Below are positions 16,248-24,436 of a stretch of 26,362 bases of DNA, one piece after another. The notes under the pieces were generated by a model. It ran no database searches and was not told the DNA's origin. It was given only the letters and a program-made list of their open reading frames with translations. Position 1 is the stretch's first letter, and each line of letters starts with the position of its first letter. Both the position numbers and the translations under genes were made by a program. Location of the stretch: the NCBI GenBank assembly GCA_964398215.1, contig CAYNNP010000067.1, positions 1 through 26,362 of the forward strand, read 5' to 3'. This DNA comes from CAYNNP01 sp964398215. GTDB lineage: Bacteria > Planctomycetota > Planctomycetia > Pirellulales > Pirellulaceae.

Positions 16248-17539
16248 GCTTTGCCTCCTGCTGCAGCGGACAAACGACCACGTATTTCTGCAGCCGCTGA
16301 ATCCAGTAGCTCTTGCCGCCGCTCGCTATCAGCATGATCCAGCAAGCCCCCGTCGGTATCGATCGGCAATTCATCAGGAAGCTTTTTGATCAAGCCACGG
16401 AATTCTTGCTCAAGGATATCACCAAAGTCCGCCGACTCCTGAAGCTCTGCGATCGCGGCCGCCAAACTCTTCATTGGTCCGTCATCTACTGAGACAGAAT
16501 CCGCGGATGCCAACGCACGCGTTTTCAGTTTTACGTTCTCTAGCCAAACTTGGTCACCAAACGCGACAGTGGCAGCACGAAGAGACGCGGTCAATTGTCC
16601 GCCCATGCGGTGCAATTGTGTGTGTAGTTTGGTTGCCCCAACGATTTCCACTCGCGTGACCAACAATCGATTCTGGACCGATTGAATCGCGGGTCCCAAC
16701 CAGTCACGAAACGCATCTTGTACTTCGTCTGCATCATCCAATCCGGTTGCGTCAATCCGGCAAACTTGCCAGCGTACGACATCCAGTGGGTGAAACGTTT
16801 GCGTGCACTGGCCGGCCGTATCGACATCCACGATCACACAACCTTTCGCTCCCGACTCGCGAATGTGCCGGCCTTGGATGTTTCCACTAAAGACTACCGG
16901 TGCAGCACCGTCGATTTGGTGTTCGCCGCGTTGATGAATATGCCCCAACGCCCAATAGTCATAGTTCTTGTCAGCCAACTGAGCCGATGTGCAGGGCGCG
17001 TATCGAGCATGATTCTCGTTACCTTCCAAACAAGTGTGCAGCAAACCAAGATTGAATAAACCACCCAGCGGTTTGGGGTAAGTGATCGCCAAGTTCTCGG
17101 ATTCTTTTCGTGATCGGAACGAACGCCCGTGAACAGCGACCCCAATCGATTCGAACGTTCGCTGGTCGACTTTGTCCGCCGCCAACATGATCTGACTACC
17201 ATCCGGATTTTTGGGCAGTGGAAGCGACGAAGTCATCAGATTCATCGCATCGTGGTTGCCACGGATGACGGCCATGGGAATCCCAGCACTGACCAACTGG
17301 TTGGCTTGATTGACAAAAAACAGCCCCGTGTTTTGGTCGGTCCAATCACCATCGTATAAATCGCCAGCGATCACTACCAAGTCAACTGATTCGGCAATCG
17401 CAAGCTGTACCATGTTTTCCAAGGCGCGCCGCGAGGCACTGCGAATGCGATCCACCGGCGCATTCTCGTACTGATCCAGCTTCTGAAGCGGACTGTCCAA
17501 ATGAATGTCGGCGGCATGTAGTATCTTCCGAGTTGACAA
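16244..17539 (-). CDS. yhaO: Mre11/SbcD-like metallophosphoesterase (YhaO family)
   Basis: The 431-aa product is a calcineurin-like phosphoesterase of the Mre11/SbcD/YhaO type, predicted to be the nuclease subunit paired with YhaN. The metal-binding motifs are complete: D11-x-H13 in A-A-D-I-H-L-D-S-P, G-D-L-Y-D-G (59-64), G-N-H-D (94-97) and G-H-I-H (199-202). The H-L-D-S-P-L after the first motif is typical of YhaO. The start is a TTG at 17539 with AGGA 6 nt upstream. Its end overlaps yhaN by 4 nt, implying translational coupling. It begins 140 nt after the addA stop on the same strand. Confidence 0.92.
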   Translation of the reverse strand: MSTRKILHAADIHLDSPLQKLDQYENAPVDRIRSASRRALENMVQLAIAESVDLVVIAGDLYDGDWTDQNTGLFFVNQANQLVSAGIPMAVIRGNHDAMNLMTSSLPLPKNPDGSQIMLAADKVDQRTFESIGVAVHGRSFRSRKESENLAITYPKPLGGLFNLGLLHTCLEGNENHARYAPCTSAQLADKNYDYWALGHIHQRGEHQIDGAAPVVFSGNIQGRHIRESGAKGCVIVDVDTAGQCTQTFHPLDVVRWQVCRIDATGLDDADEVQDAFRDWLGPAIQSVQNRLLVTRVEIVGATKLHTQLHRMGGQLTASLRAATVAFGDQVWLENVKLKTRALASADSVSVDDGPMKSLAAAIAELQESADFGDILEQEFRGLIKKLPDELPIDTDGGLLDHADSERRQELLDSAAAEIRGRLSAAAGGKA

Positions 17540-17679
17540 AAGTGTTCCTGGGTTTGTGATGGTCTTTGTGAGATGGCCTAAAGGGCAACGTGATCTGCTG
17601 CTTTACGTCCTGCGAACTTGGTTTGTCGTTTTGCAATCAGCCAAGCGAAAAACATCGCCGCCTGTCACGCAAAATCGCT

Positions 17680-20421
17680 TCATCGATTCCTGCTTGGTTT
17701 CGAGGGAAGTTGCCTGAATTTGATTGACGTGTTCTTGATGGGCATGGGCTGTACATTGGTCGTTGGTCCACCCGACTGCATGCCGTCTGCATGGAACCAA
17801 TTCGGATCTCCCGATTCGTACAGGGTTGTTGAACCGGTCGATGGATCGGCGGTACACCCAAGTGCATGAAACACTAACGATCCAGCTGTACCAGATACGT
17901 AATCCTTTTTCTTGCTGGGATGAACGATCATGTGCAAAGCGTGACGAGCTCGCGTCATGGCGACGTACATCAAACACAAAGCCTCGTTCATCGATGTTTG
18001 AATCTGTTTACCGAATGCACTCTGCCAATCTTCGCTCAGGAAATGCCATGACTTTGTATTCAGGTAACGCGTCATTGCCACCGGAGACTCGCCGATCGTT
18101 TCGATCCTGCCAACGCATTTCGCGGACTGTCGACTAAGCTCGCCATCAAGCTCGGGCAAAATCACAGCATCAAACTCTAATCCTTTCGCTTGGTGAACCG
18201 TCATCACACGAATCGGTGCAGCCTGAGGACGCTCAACGCGTTTCTCGCGAACAAAGCGGACAAAATCACGTAGTCGCGGACGCTTGTTGGCTTCGTAGGA
18301 CATCGCCAAACGCGTCAACTGCTGCAGCCGTATCGTATCACGTGGTCCGCAATTCACCCCCAAAATCCCTGACAAGAATTCAACGGTCTCCGACAGCCCC
18401 TTTTCTTCGCAGTGCCGCCGAATAGCATCCGCAGTTGTATCTTCGCGGCCACCAATCGCCGTCGCATCGACATGAAATTTCCAGCGACCGTCACCGGGAT
18501 GATCAGTCATCATGAGTGCCGATAAAACGACTTCGACAGCGGCCGAATCAGTTAGCGGGTTTCCACCTTCTTGACTCGCTTCCACGCCCAACGCATCTAA
18601 CAAACCGATTAAGTGCGCGACGCCACGATTGGTACGAGTCAAAATCCCAATCGTCCGTGACGGAGCACAGCCATGCAAACGTGCTGCCAAGTTTGCGGCT
18701 TCGTGGTAGCACGCCAGTTGCTTTTGCTGATTGTCGCCGTCAACTTTTCGGCTGGTCGAAAACCCAACGAACCCGGGTGCTTCCGTTTTCGCTGCCGTAT
18801 GAATCGGAAACTGTCTGGTAAAACGCGAAACTGCCGCAGCGACATAAACCTTCTTGTTTGTCGGATCCTTGGAATCACAGTGCGCCATTGAATGGCGGCC
18901 CAGATTCTTGAACGTATCGTTGATAGCGTCGATCACAATCGGGCTACTGCGAAAGCTCTTGTTCTGTTCATCCTCGTTGATACCATCGACTTCATCAGCA
19001 ACGGCATCGAAAATCTCCGAAACGCCGCCGCGCCAACCATAGATTGCTTGCTTCGTATCGCCAACGCAAAAGAACGACCGTTTGACTTGCCATTGATCGC
19101 GCGAGGACTGAACTTCGTCATCGGTTGGTTCGCTTGCGCAGCGAATCGCCAAAGGCCGCAGCACTTGCCACTGTGCGGGAGACGTGTCTTGGAATTCATC
19201 CAACAGCAAATGGTCGATCGCACCATCCAACCGACTACTTAAAATACGTTCGTCAAACTCAGCGAAACGACCAGCCAACCGCGACGTCACGTCCTCGAAA
19301 CCCAGCGCACGTGCGGCTTGTTTTAATCCCGTCACGTTTTGATCATACGCTCGCAAGACAGTAGCGGTGGCTTCGTTTTGAGCACGTAGTAGCGAGAGGA
19401 CTTTGGTAGCCACCGCCGCATAAACCACATCAAACGGTTCATTGCATTCGTCGGGAAAAGGCGAACGGTAGTAAGTAATCGGCGCGCCAGTACGCCGTGC
19501 TCCCGCGATGTTTGAAATCAGAGTATCCGACATTAGCGATTCAAAATCTCGCATGTCCACAGCGTCCGCCAAGCTCTCCAATCGCTTCTGTAAACGCGCC
19601 TGCTTGGGTTCCGCCATCCGCAGTTCGCCAGCGGCTCGGGTCAATTCGGCCGACTCGGGGGCGTTTGGAACTTTCACCTGAGTCCACACGTCATCGTTGC
19701 ACAAACGTTGCATCGAATACGCTGCGTCAACAACCCTCAGTAGCTCTCGGGCGACCGACCGATTCACATCGCCCTTGCCCAGCATCGTCAGGATTGTTGT
19801 CATTTCGCTGGTGTCCAGCATTGAAATCACGTTGCCCACCGCGCGCTCTTTCAACCAAACCTCTTCGATCTCATCGGTCAGTCTCCAGGCAGGAGGCAAA
19901 CCAAGCTCGAATGGAAACGAACGAGCCAACTGAGCGAACAAGCTATCCAGCGTACAAATCCGCAGTCGATGAATGTTTCGCAGCAATCGATTCAGTAACT
20001 GCAAGCACGTGGTTCGTGGCAACGAAGGCAATTCGACTTGAGAACGCAGTTCCTCCAACGCCGCAGGATTGTCTTCGTCGGCCGCGTTGGCCAAAGTCAC
20101 CAGCACGCGGTCAAGGATTTCGCCGGCAGCTTTCCGCGTAAAGGTTGTCGCAAGAATGGTCTCAGGCGATGCACCTTGCAGCAAAATCCTCAGCAACCTA
20201 GCGGTCAATCGATAAGTCTTTCCGGTTCCAGCTGAAGCACGAACCAGCATCGGAGCCAACGTTTGCGGCTGGGCCTGCACATCAGCACCGATCGCAGGTT
20301 CTTGACCCTGGTCGTATAGCAAATAGTCGATTGACGACTGCGCCAACTCCATCGCTTGATGAACACCGTCGGATGGTCGCGAGCGTTCTTGGTCAGCAGA
20401 ATCTTTCTTCGTCTTACTCAT
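17680..20421 (-). CDS. addA: AddA-like UvrD/Rep-family helicase lacking the nuclease domain
   Basis: The 913-aa product is a superfamily-1 helicase of the AddA/RecB type for processing double-strand breaks. Helicase motifs are complete: Walker A A-S-A-G-T-G-K-T (62-69), motif Ia T-F-T-R-K-A-A, Walker B L-L-L-D-E-F-Q-D-T, motif III G-D-T-K-Q-A-I-Y-G-W-R-G, motif V V-M-T-V-H-Q-A-K-G-L-E and motif VI Y-V-A-M-T-R-A-R. Classical AddA is about 1100-1250 aa with a C-terminal PD-(D/E)xK nuclease. Here the protein stops soon after motif VI and only 140 nt separate it from yhaO, so the nuclease is absent rather than hidden by a frameshift. The ATG overlaps the addB stop (ATGA), indicating coupling with its partner. 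Confidence 0.86.
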   Translation of the reverse strand: MSKTKKDSADQERSRPSDGVHQAMELAQSSIDYLLYDQGQEPAIGADVQAQPQTLAPMLVRASAGTGKTYRLTARLLRILLQGASPETILATTFTRKAAGEILDRVLVTLANAADEDNPAALEELRSQVELPSLPRTTCLQLLNRLLRNIHRLRICTLDSLFAQLARSFPFELGLPPAWRLTDEIEEVWLKERAVGNVISMLDTSEMTTILTMLGKGDVNRSVARELLRVVDAAYSMQRLCNDDVWTQVKVPNAPESAELTRAAGELRMAEPKQARLQKRLESLADAVDMRDFESLMSDTLISNIAGARRTGAPITYYRSPFPDECNEPFDVVYAAVATKVLSLLRAQNEATATVLRAYDQNVTGLKQAARALGFEDVTSRLAGRFAEFDERILSSRLDGAIDHLLLDEFQDTSPAQWQVLRPLAIRCASEPTDDEVQSSRDQWQVKRSFFCVGDTKQAIYGWRGGVSEIFDAVADEVDGINEDEQNKSFRSSPIVIDAINDTFKNLGRHSMAHCDSKDPTNKKVYVAAAVSRFTRQFPIHTAAKTEAPGFVGFSTSRKVDGDNQQKQLACYHEAANLAARLHGCAPSRTIGILTRTNRGVAHLIGLLDALGVEASQEGGNPLTDSAAVEVVLSALMMTDHPGDGRWKFHVDATAIGGREDTTADAIRRHCEEKGLSETVEFLSGILGVNCGPRDTIRLQQLTRLAMSYEANKRPRLRDFVRFVREKRVERPQAAPIRVMTVHQAKGLEFDAVILPELDGELSRQSAKCVGRIETIGESPVAMTRYLNTKSWHFLSEDWQSAFGKQIQTSMNEALCLMYVAMTRARHALHMIVHPSKKKDYVSGTAGSLVFHALGCTADPSTGSTTLYESGDPNWFHADGMQSGGPTTNVQPMPIKNTSIKFRQLPSKPSRNR

Positions 20422-23306
20422 ACTTCGACCTCCTCGCCAATCAGCAAGTCATCCAGGTCTAGCAATCGATTGGCGACACCCATCTGCAGAATCATTTGGT
20501 AGTCGTCAAACATGACTCGATCATCGGTAGGTTCAAAACGGCCCGTGCGAATAGAACGAATGCAATCATGGATCACTTGGATCGCATCTGCCATCTGCGG
20601 TTCCGTGAACTCTGCGATGTTAACGCGCGTTTCGGTGTCCTTGTCACTCACGTTGAAGTAGCCAAGTTGCACAGTCTCTGGCTCGGCATCAATTCCCAGG
20701 AACGGAATCATCAGGCGGTACAACGGGAGTTGCAAATCGACCCAGACGTCACCATCAGCGGTTTTCTTGAGGTGTTTCTTTTCGGGTTTATGGCCGTGAG
20801 TTTTATAATCCAAAATCGCCCAGCGGTCGTCTTTGGCATGGTAGTCGATACGATCAAATCGCCCACTGAGCCCCATCCGTTTGCCGTCGACGTCGACGCC
20901 GGAGTTGTGTTCCTTGGGTGTCGCCGAAGCCTCTGTTGCGTGGATAATCCAGCCCGCCTCTCGCCGGTCGGCTTGCTCGCGTGCGACCGCCTGCAAACGC
21001 TTTTCCGCTTGGACGATCTGCAATCGAACCGCAGTCGAAACGTTGCCCCCATAGCGCTGCTGTGCGTATTGGTGCAAGAAATCGATCAGGTGTCGTTGGA
21101 TCTCTTTCTGTGAACATTCGTCTTTGTGGGGCGATTGCCCAAACAGTTCGACCGCACCGTGTACCAAATCGCCAAACTGATTCGCTGCAAGTTCGCTGGA
21201 GGAATCATCCAACGGACGCAACTTCAGCACGTGTCGCAAATAAAACCGATACGGACACGTCAAAAAATCTTTGAATCCAGTCACACTGACATAAGGAATC
21301 AATTTCTCGATATCGCCTTCTGGCAAAACCGGAATTGGAATGGGTTGCGATTCGCCAGCATCCCAACGATGTTGGATCGATACCGGTTCACGCTGCTCGG
21401 AAAGCAAACGACGAACACGACGAGCACTGTCCACTGGCGGCGCGGCTGCGATCAAGCGACTGGGCGGAGTCGGCGACCCGTCAGCCGCATTTTTACCAAC
21501 AACGAATTTGATGCTGCGGCGAGACATCAGCATCAAATGCATCGCATAGACATCGCGGGCATAGCGTCGTTCGTTGTCAGCAACTCTCAGTTGCGACCGC
21601 AGGGTACCGGGCAAGAACGGATCGCTGGTTACCGCAGCAGGAACGAACGGATGATTCAATCCGTTGACAACCAGCGCCGGCGCGTCGTCCATCGCCAAGT
21701 CCAACCAGCCCAGGATCTCGACATCCTGTGGGTTCGCAGTTTCGCCCACACGTAAATCATCCAGGCGATTACTAACCGTTTCCATCGCCACAACGCCGGG
21801 AACGGGAACATCCAACAGCCCACTTAGCGTCTGGAATCGTGTCAACAATCGCTGTACCGACTCAAGTGCCGACACGGTGCGCTGTCGGTCGAGCGTTTCT
21901 GGAAAATCATCGCCAAGCAGAATGTCCAGCCAATCTTTGATCTTTCCACACCACTGAGCAATCGTCAGCTCGCCGGTGACAAAGTCAGCACAAACCGCTT
22001 GAACGATCTCAGCGACTTTGGGAACCAGCGGATACCGCTCCGCTGCCATCGGCACGATATCATCGGCAACGCTAACCGGGAAATGCTCCGCTAAAAACGC
22101 ATCCAACTGCCGCAGCCATGAACCAGGCTCAAGCTCAGGATCATCCTGATTGAGTTGCCCATCAATGTGATCGTACACGTCGGCGTGTCGAACGAATGCT
22201 GCCAGTGATTGCCAAGTACCACGTTGCAGGAAAGTCGTTGTCAGTTCCAATAGTCTGCCGACAGCAGTTTCAGCGACAGTCCATCCAATTTGACGATGGG
22301 TTTCGACACCGCAACCGCGAAGTTCGACTTCGATAGGACCTATCTGTGATGCATCGGTCACACCAACAGTGACTTCGTCCGCCGAATGAGCGCCAGCAAA
22401 ATCAGCAACCACTTCCGCAACCGCCAACGCTTGGTCAGAAACATCGGACGCGCTGATCAGTTGTTCGTCTTTGACTGGCAGTTCGTGGTCAACCCAAGTC
22501 CGCGTGTCCACACAACCAAATTCGTCAAAGCGCTGAGCGGCACTTTCGGGTGCAGCAATCATCGCGATCATCTCAGCATCCAACGTTCGCAAAATTGACA
22601 CAACCAATTCGCTCACATCGCTGACACCGATCAGTACCAACGTCTTTTCGGTTTTGTAGCGGCCTCGCAGGATCGCATCGCGTCGCGCCCAATGTGGGTC
22701 ACACAAATCCGCTGAATTGATTTGTAATAAATACTGATCGTACAGCCGGGTTAACAATTCCCAGCGGCGACGTTCCGATGGAGTCTCTGTCAGATCGATA
22801 ACATCAGCAAACGTACGTTCAGATGAAGCGAGCTCTGAATGTAAACGGCGCAGGGTCCCAGCTAGCTCCATCCACGGGCTGATGGGTCGTGGCGGCGGCA
22901 AAACTGAAAGTAGGTCTCGCAGGCTTTCGGGATCCGCAGTCGTCAGAACTTGCGTCCACGCCAAAGTCTGCTCGAAATCGAGTGCAATATTCCGTGGTGG
23001 TTGATAGAGCTGTTCTGGCAATTCGCCGATCGTGATCACTTCAGGCATCACTAATTGGAACTTGGCGCTTTCGCTGGCCCAGCCTAATAAAGTGCGCAGA
23101 CGATCAGCCGCACGCCGAGTGGGCAGCACGCACAGCAGCGAACTAAGATCCCAGACTTCGCCTTTTGCATAACGCTCCAACAGCTGGTCGACCGCTCGCG
23201 GCAAAAGCGGTGCGGTCCAATCCAGGAATAAAGACTCACAAGAAGTAGAGAAAAGTTTCACGGGAAGATGGTCGCCTCCATTGCGGTTATCAAATGGCTC
23301 ATCCAA
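20418..23306 (-). CDS. addB: AddB-like PD-(D/E)xK nuclease subunit
   Basis: The 962-aa product resembles AddB, the partner of AddA in break resection. The N-terminal region has V-L-P-T-R-R-A-A-D-R-L, as I recall from alphaproteobacterial AddB, and no Walker A loop, so no ATPase activity is expected. The nuclease domain is C-terminal: F-L-T-C-P-Y-R-F-Y-L near residue 680, G-D-L-V-H-G, and the catalytic A-I-L-D-Y-K-T-H near 829-836 followed by Q-L-P-L-Y. The cysteine trio that completes an Fe-S staple in Bacillus AddB is not seen at the C-terminus. The start is uncertain: TTG at 23306, or GTG at 23261, which has GGAGG 13 nt upstream and fits the family N-terminus better. It is the first gene of the four-gene block. 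Confidence 0.82.
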   Translation of the reverse strand: MDEPFDNRNGGDHLPVKLFSTSCESLFLDWTAPLLPRAVDQLLERYAKGEVWDLSSLLCVLPTRRAADRLRTLLGWASESAKFQLVMPEVITIGELPEQLYQPPRNIALDFEQTLAWTQVLTTADPESLRDLLSVLPPPRPISPWMELAGTLRRLHSELASSERTFADVIDLTETPSERRRWELLTRLYDQYLLQINSADLCDPHWARRDAILRGRYKTEKTLVLIGVSDVSELVVSILRTLDAEMIAMIAAPESAAQRFDEFGCVDTRTWVDHELPVKDEQLISASDVSDQALAVAEVVADFAGAHSADEVTVGVTDASQIGPIEVELRGCGVETHRQIGWTVAETAVGRLLELTTTFLQRGTWQSLAAFVRHADVYDHIDGQLNQDDPELEPGSWLRQLDAFLAEHFPVSVADDIVPMAAERYPLVPKVAEIVQAVCADFVTGELTIAQWCGKIKDWLDILLGDDFPETLDRQRTVSALESVQRLLTRFQTLSGLLDVPVPGVVAMETVSNRLDDLRVGETANPQDVEILGWLDLAMDDAPALVVNGLNHPFVPAAVTSDPFLPGTLRSQLRVADNERRYARDVYAMHLMLMSRRSIKFVVGKNAADGSPTPPSRLIAAAPPVDSARRVRRLLSEQREPVSIQHRWDAGESQPIPIPVLPEGDIEKLIPYVSVTGFKDFLTCPYRFYLRHVLKLRPLDDSSSELAANQFGDLVHGAVELFGQSPHKDECSQKEIQRHLIDFLHQYAQQRYGGNVSTAVRLQIVQAEKRLQAVAREQADRREAGWIIHATEASATPKEHNSGVDVDGKRMGLSGRFDRIDYHAKDDRWAILDYKTHGHKPEKKHLKKTADGDVWVDLQLPLYRLMIPFLGIDAEPETVQLGYFNVSDKDTETRVNIAEFTEPQMADAIQVIHDCIRSIRTGRFEPTDDRVMFDDYQMILQMGVANRLLDLDDLLIGEEVEV

Positions 23307-23348
23307 GCATTTTGGACAAGTCTGGCTCCTTCAAGGGTCGCCTCTCGC

Positions 23349-23367
23349 TGTGACACGTTTGGTCACA
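23349..23367. promoter_or_regulatory. Candidate operator palindrome upstream of addB
   Basis: TGTGAC (23349-23354) and GTCACA (23362-23367) form a perfect inverted repeat with a 7-nt spacer. It sits 43 nt upstream of the addB TTG in the 260-nt divergent gap shared with the TIGR03546-type gene. The spacing differs from a CRP site (TGTGA-N6-TCACA). A minus-strand TTGACA at 23379-23374 is adjacent but lacks a good -10 box 17 nt on. No regulator can be named. Confidence 0.3.
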
Positions 23368-23552
23368 CGGCCTATTGTCAACGATTTCTCTAATTCCGCC
23401 AATTGCCTCTTTGCTAAACAAAAAACGCTTCCCTTTTTGCCTATTTTTCCTAGCTGGACATTTTGATGTGGAAATCTGCCGACTGTATTGAATATTCGCC
23501 TACATCCTGCCGATAAGAACGATTGTAAGTTCGTTTGAAGAACTGTGCGCAT

Positions 23553-23557
23553 GGAGG
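23553..23557 (+). promoter_or_regulatory. Ribosome-binding site of the TIGR03546-type gene
   Basis: GGAGG lies 9 nt before the ATG at 23567 and fixes that start. Confidence 0.6.
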
Positions 23558-23566
23558 CGCGCCAAT

Positions 23567-24436
23567 ATGGCTATTTTCGCGATCAAACTACTGAACAACG
23601 TTCGCAAAGCGATTGCTGGACGTAATCACCCCCACCAACTGGCCTGGGCCGTTGGGCTAGGGGTGCTACTAGGGCTGGTTCCGCATGGAAACTTGGTTGC
23701 CGTCGCTATTCTGTTGGTGATTGTGATTACCAATATCAATCATGCGATGGCAGCGGTTGCGACCGTCGTCACAACCTTTGTGGCCTCGCAGCTAGATCCA
23801 GTATCAGACCAAGTCGGCCAATACGTTTTGACCAACGAGACGACGGGGCCAATGGTCGCGTCGGCCTGGCAATGGCCCTTGGTTCCGTGGACCGATTTGA
23901 ACAACACCGTTGTGATGGGCAGCCTAGTGATTGGGCTGGCCGCGATGATTCCGGTCGTCATGATCACCTACCCGATCTTTCGCTGGTTGTCTTCGCCGTT
24001 GCCGGCTGAAAACGATCCCAATCCAGCACAAGAAAATGTCGTCGAAGATACCGAGGCTGTGCAACAAAGCGTTGTTCCAGCACCGCATTTTGACGAAATC
24101 GAAGAACCGGTAGAAAGAACGTTGGCCGCTGCGGCGACAACTTCATCGCCTGAACCGACGATCCATTCGGTCGATCAGTATCTTGCAGGCAGCAAGGACT
24201 ATCTATCGGAACAAAACAACAGCGACGAACCAGAAGCCGTTGAAGAAGAACAAGAAGAAGACTACGACGACTCGAACACGGTTGACACTCGTATCGATGT
24301 CATTCGTATGACCGACTATCGCAAGGCACCAGACACGGACGCTGGTGCAAACTCTCAAGATGACGAACCTATGGACGAAGCGCTCAGCTACTTGCTTCGT
24401 CAGTTGCGTGACTCACAGCAAAGGAAAGCGGGATGA
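23567..24436 (+). CDS. TIGR03546/DUF2062-like membrane protein
   Basis: The 289-aa product resembles the TIGR03546 family (related to DUF2062), known to me only as a partner of TIGR03545 proteins; no function is established. The N-terminus A-I-K-L-L-N-N-V-R-K leads into a hydrophobic stretch with G-L-G-V-L-L-G-L-V-P-H-G-N at about 30-43. Further membrane segments lie near 45-75 and 115-142. From about residue 150 on it has an acidic, proline-containing tail, low in complexity around 225-240, that is probably cytoplasmic or disordered. Its stop overlaps the next start (ATGA), so the two proteins are likely made together and act together in the envelope. It diverges from addB. Confidence 0.82.
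   Translation: MAIFAIKLLNNVRKAIAGRNHPHQLAWAVGLGVLLGLVPHGNLVAVAILLVIVITNINHAMAAVATVVTTFVASQLDPVSDQVGQYVLTNETTGPMVASAWQWPLVPWTDLNNTVVMGSLVIGLAAMIPVVMITYPIFRWLSSPLPAENDPNPAQENVVEDTEAVQQSVVPAPHFDEIEEPVERTLAAAATTSSPEPTIHSVDQYLAGSKDYLSEQNNSDEPEAVEEEQEEDYDDSNTVDTRIDVIRMTDYRKAPDTDAGANSQDDEPMDEALSYLLRQLRDSQQRKAG

Noticed and set aside
17603..17682. A second selenocysteine site or hidden nuclease domain after the addA TGA
   Set aside because: Reading through the TGA gives only four codons before another stop. The other frame gives a short sequence without nuclease motifs, and yhaO begins 140 nt later.
23349..23367. CRP/FNR binding site
   Set aside because: The half-sites TGTGA/TCACA are separated by 9 nt, not 6, so the standard CRP geometry is not met. 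Kept only as an unassigned palindrome.
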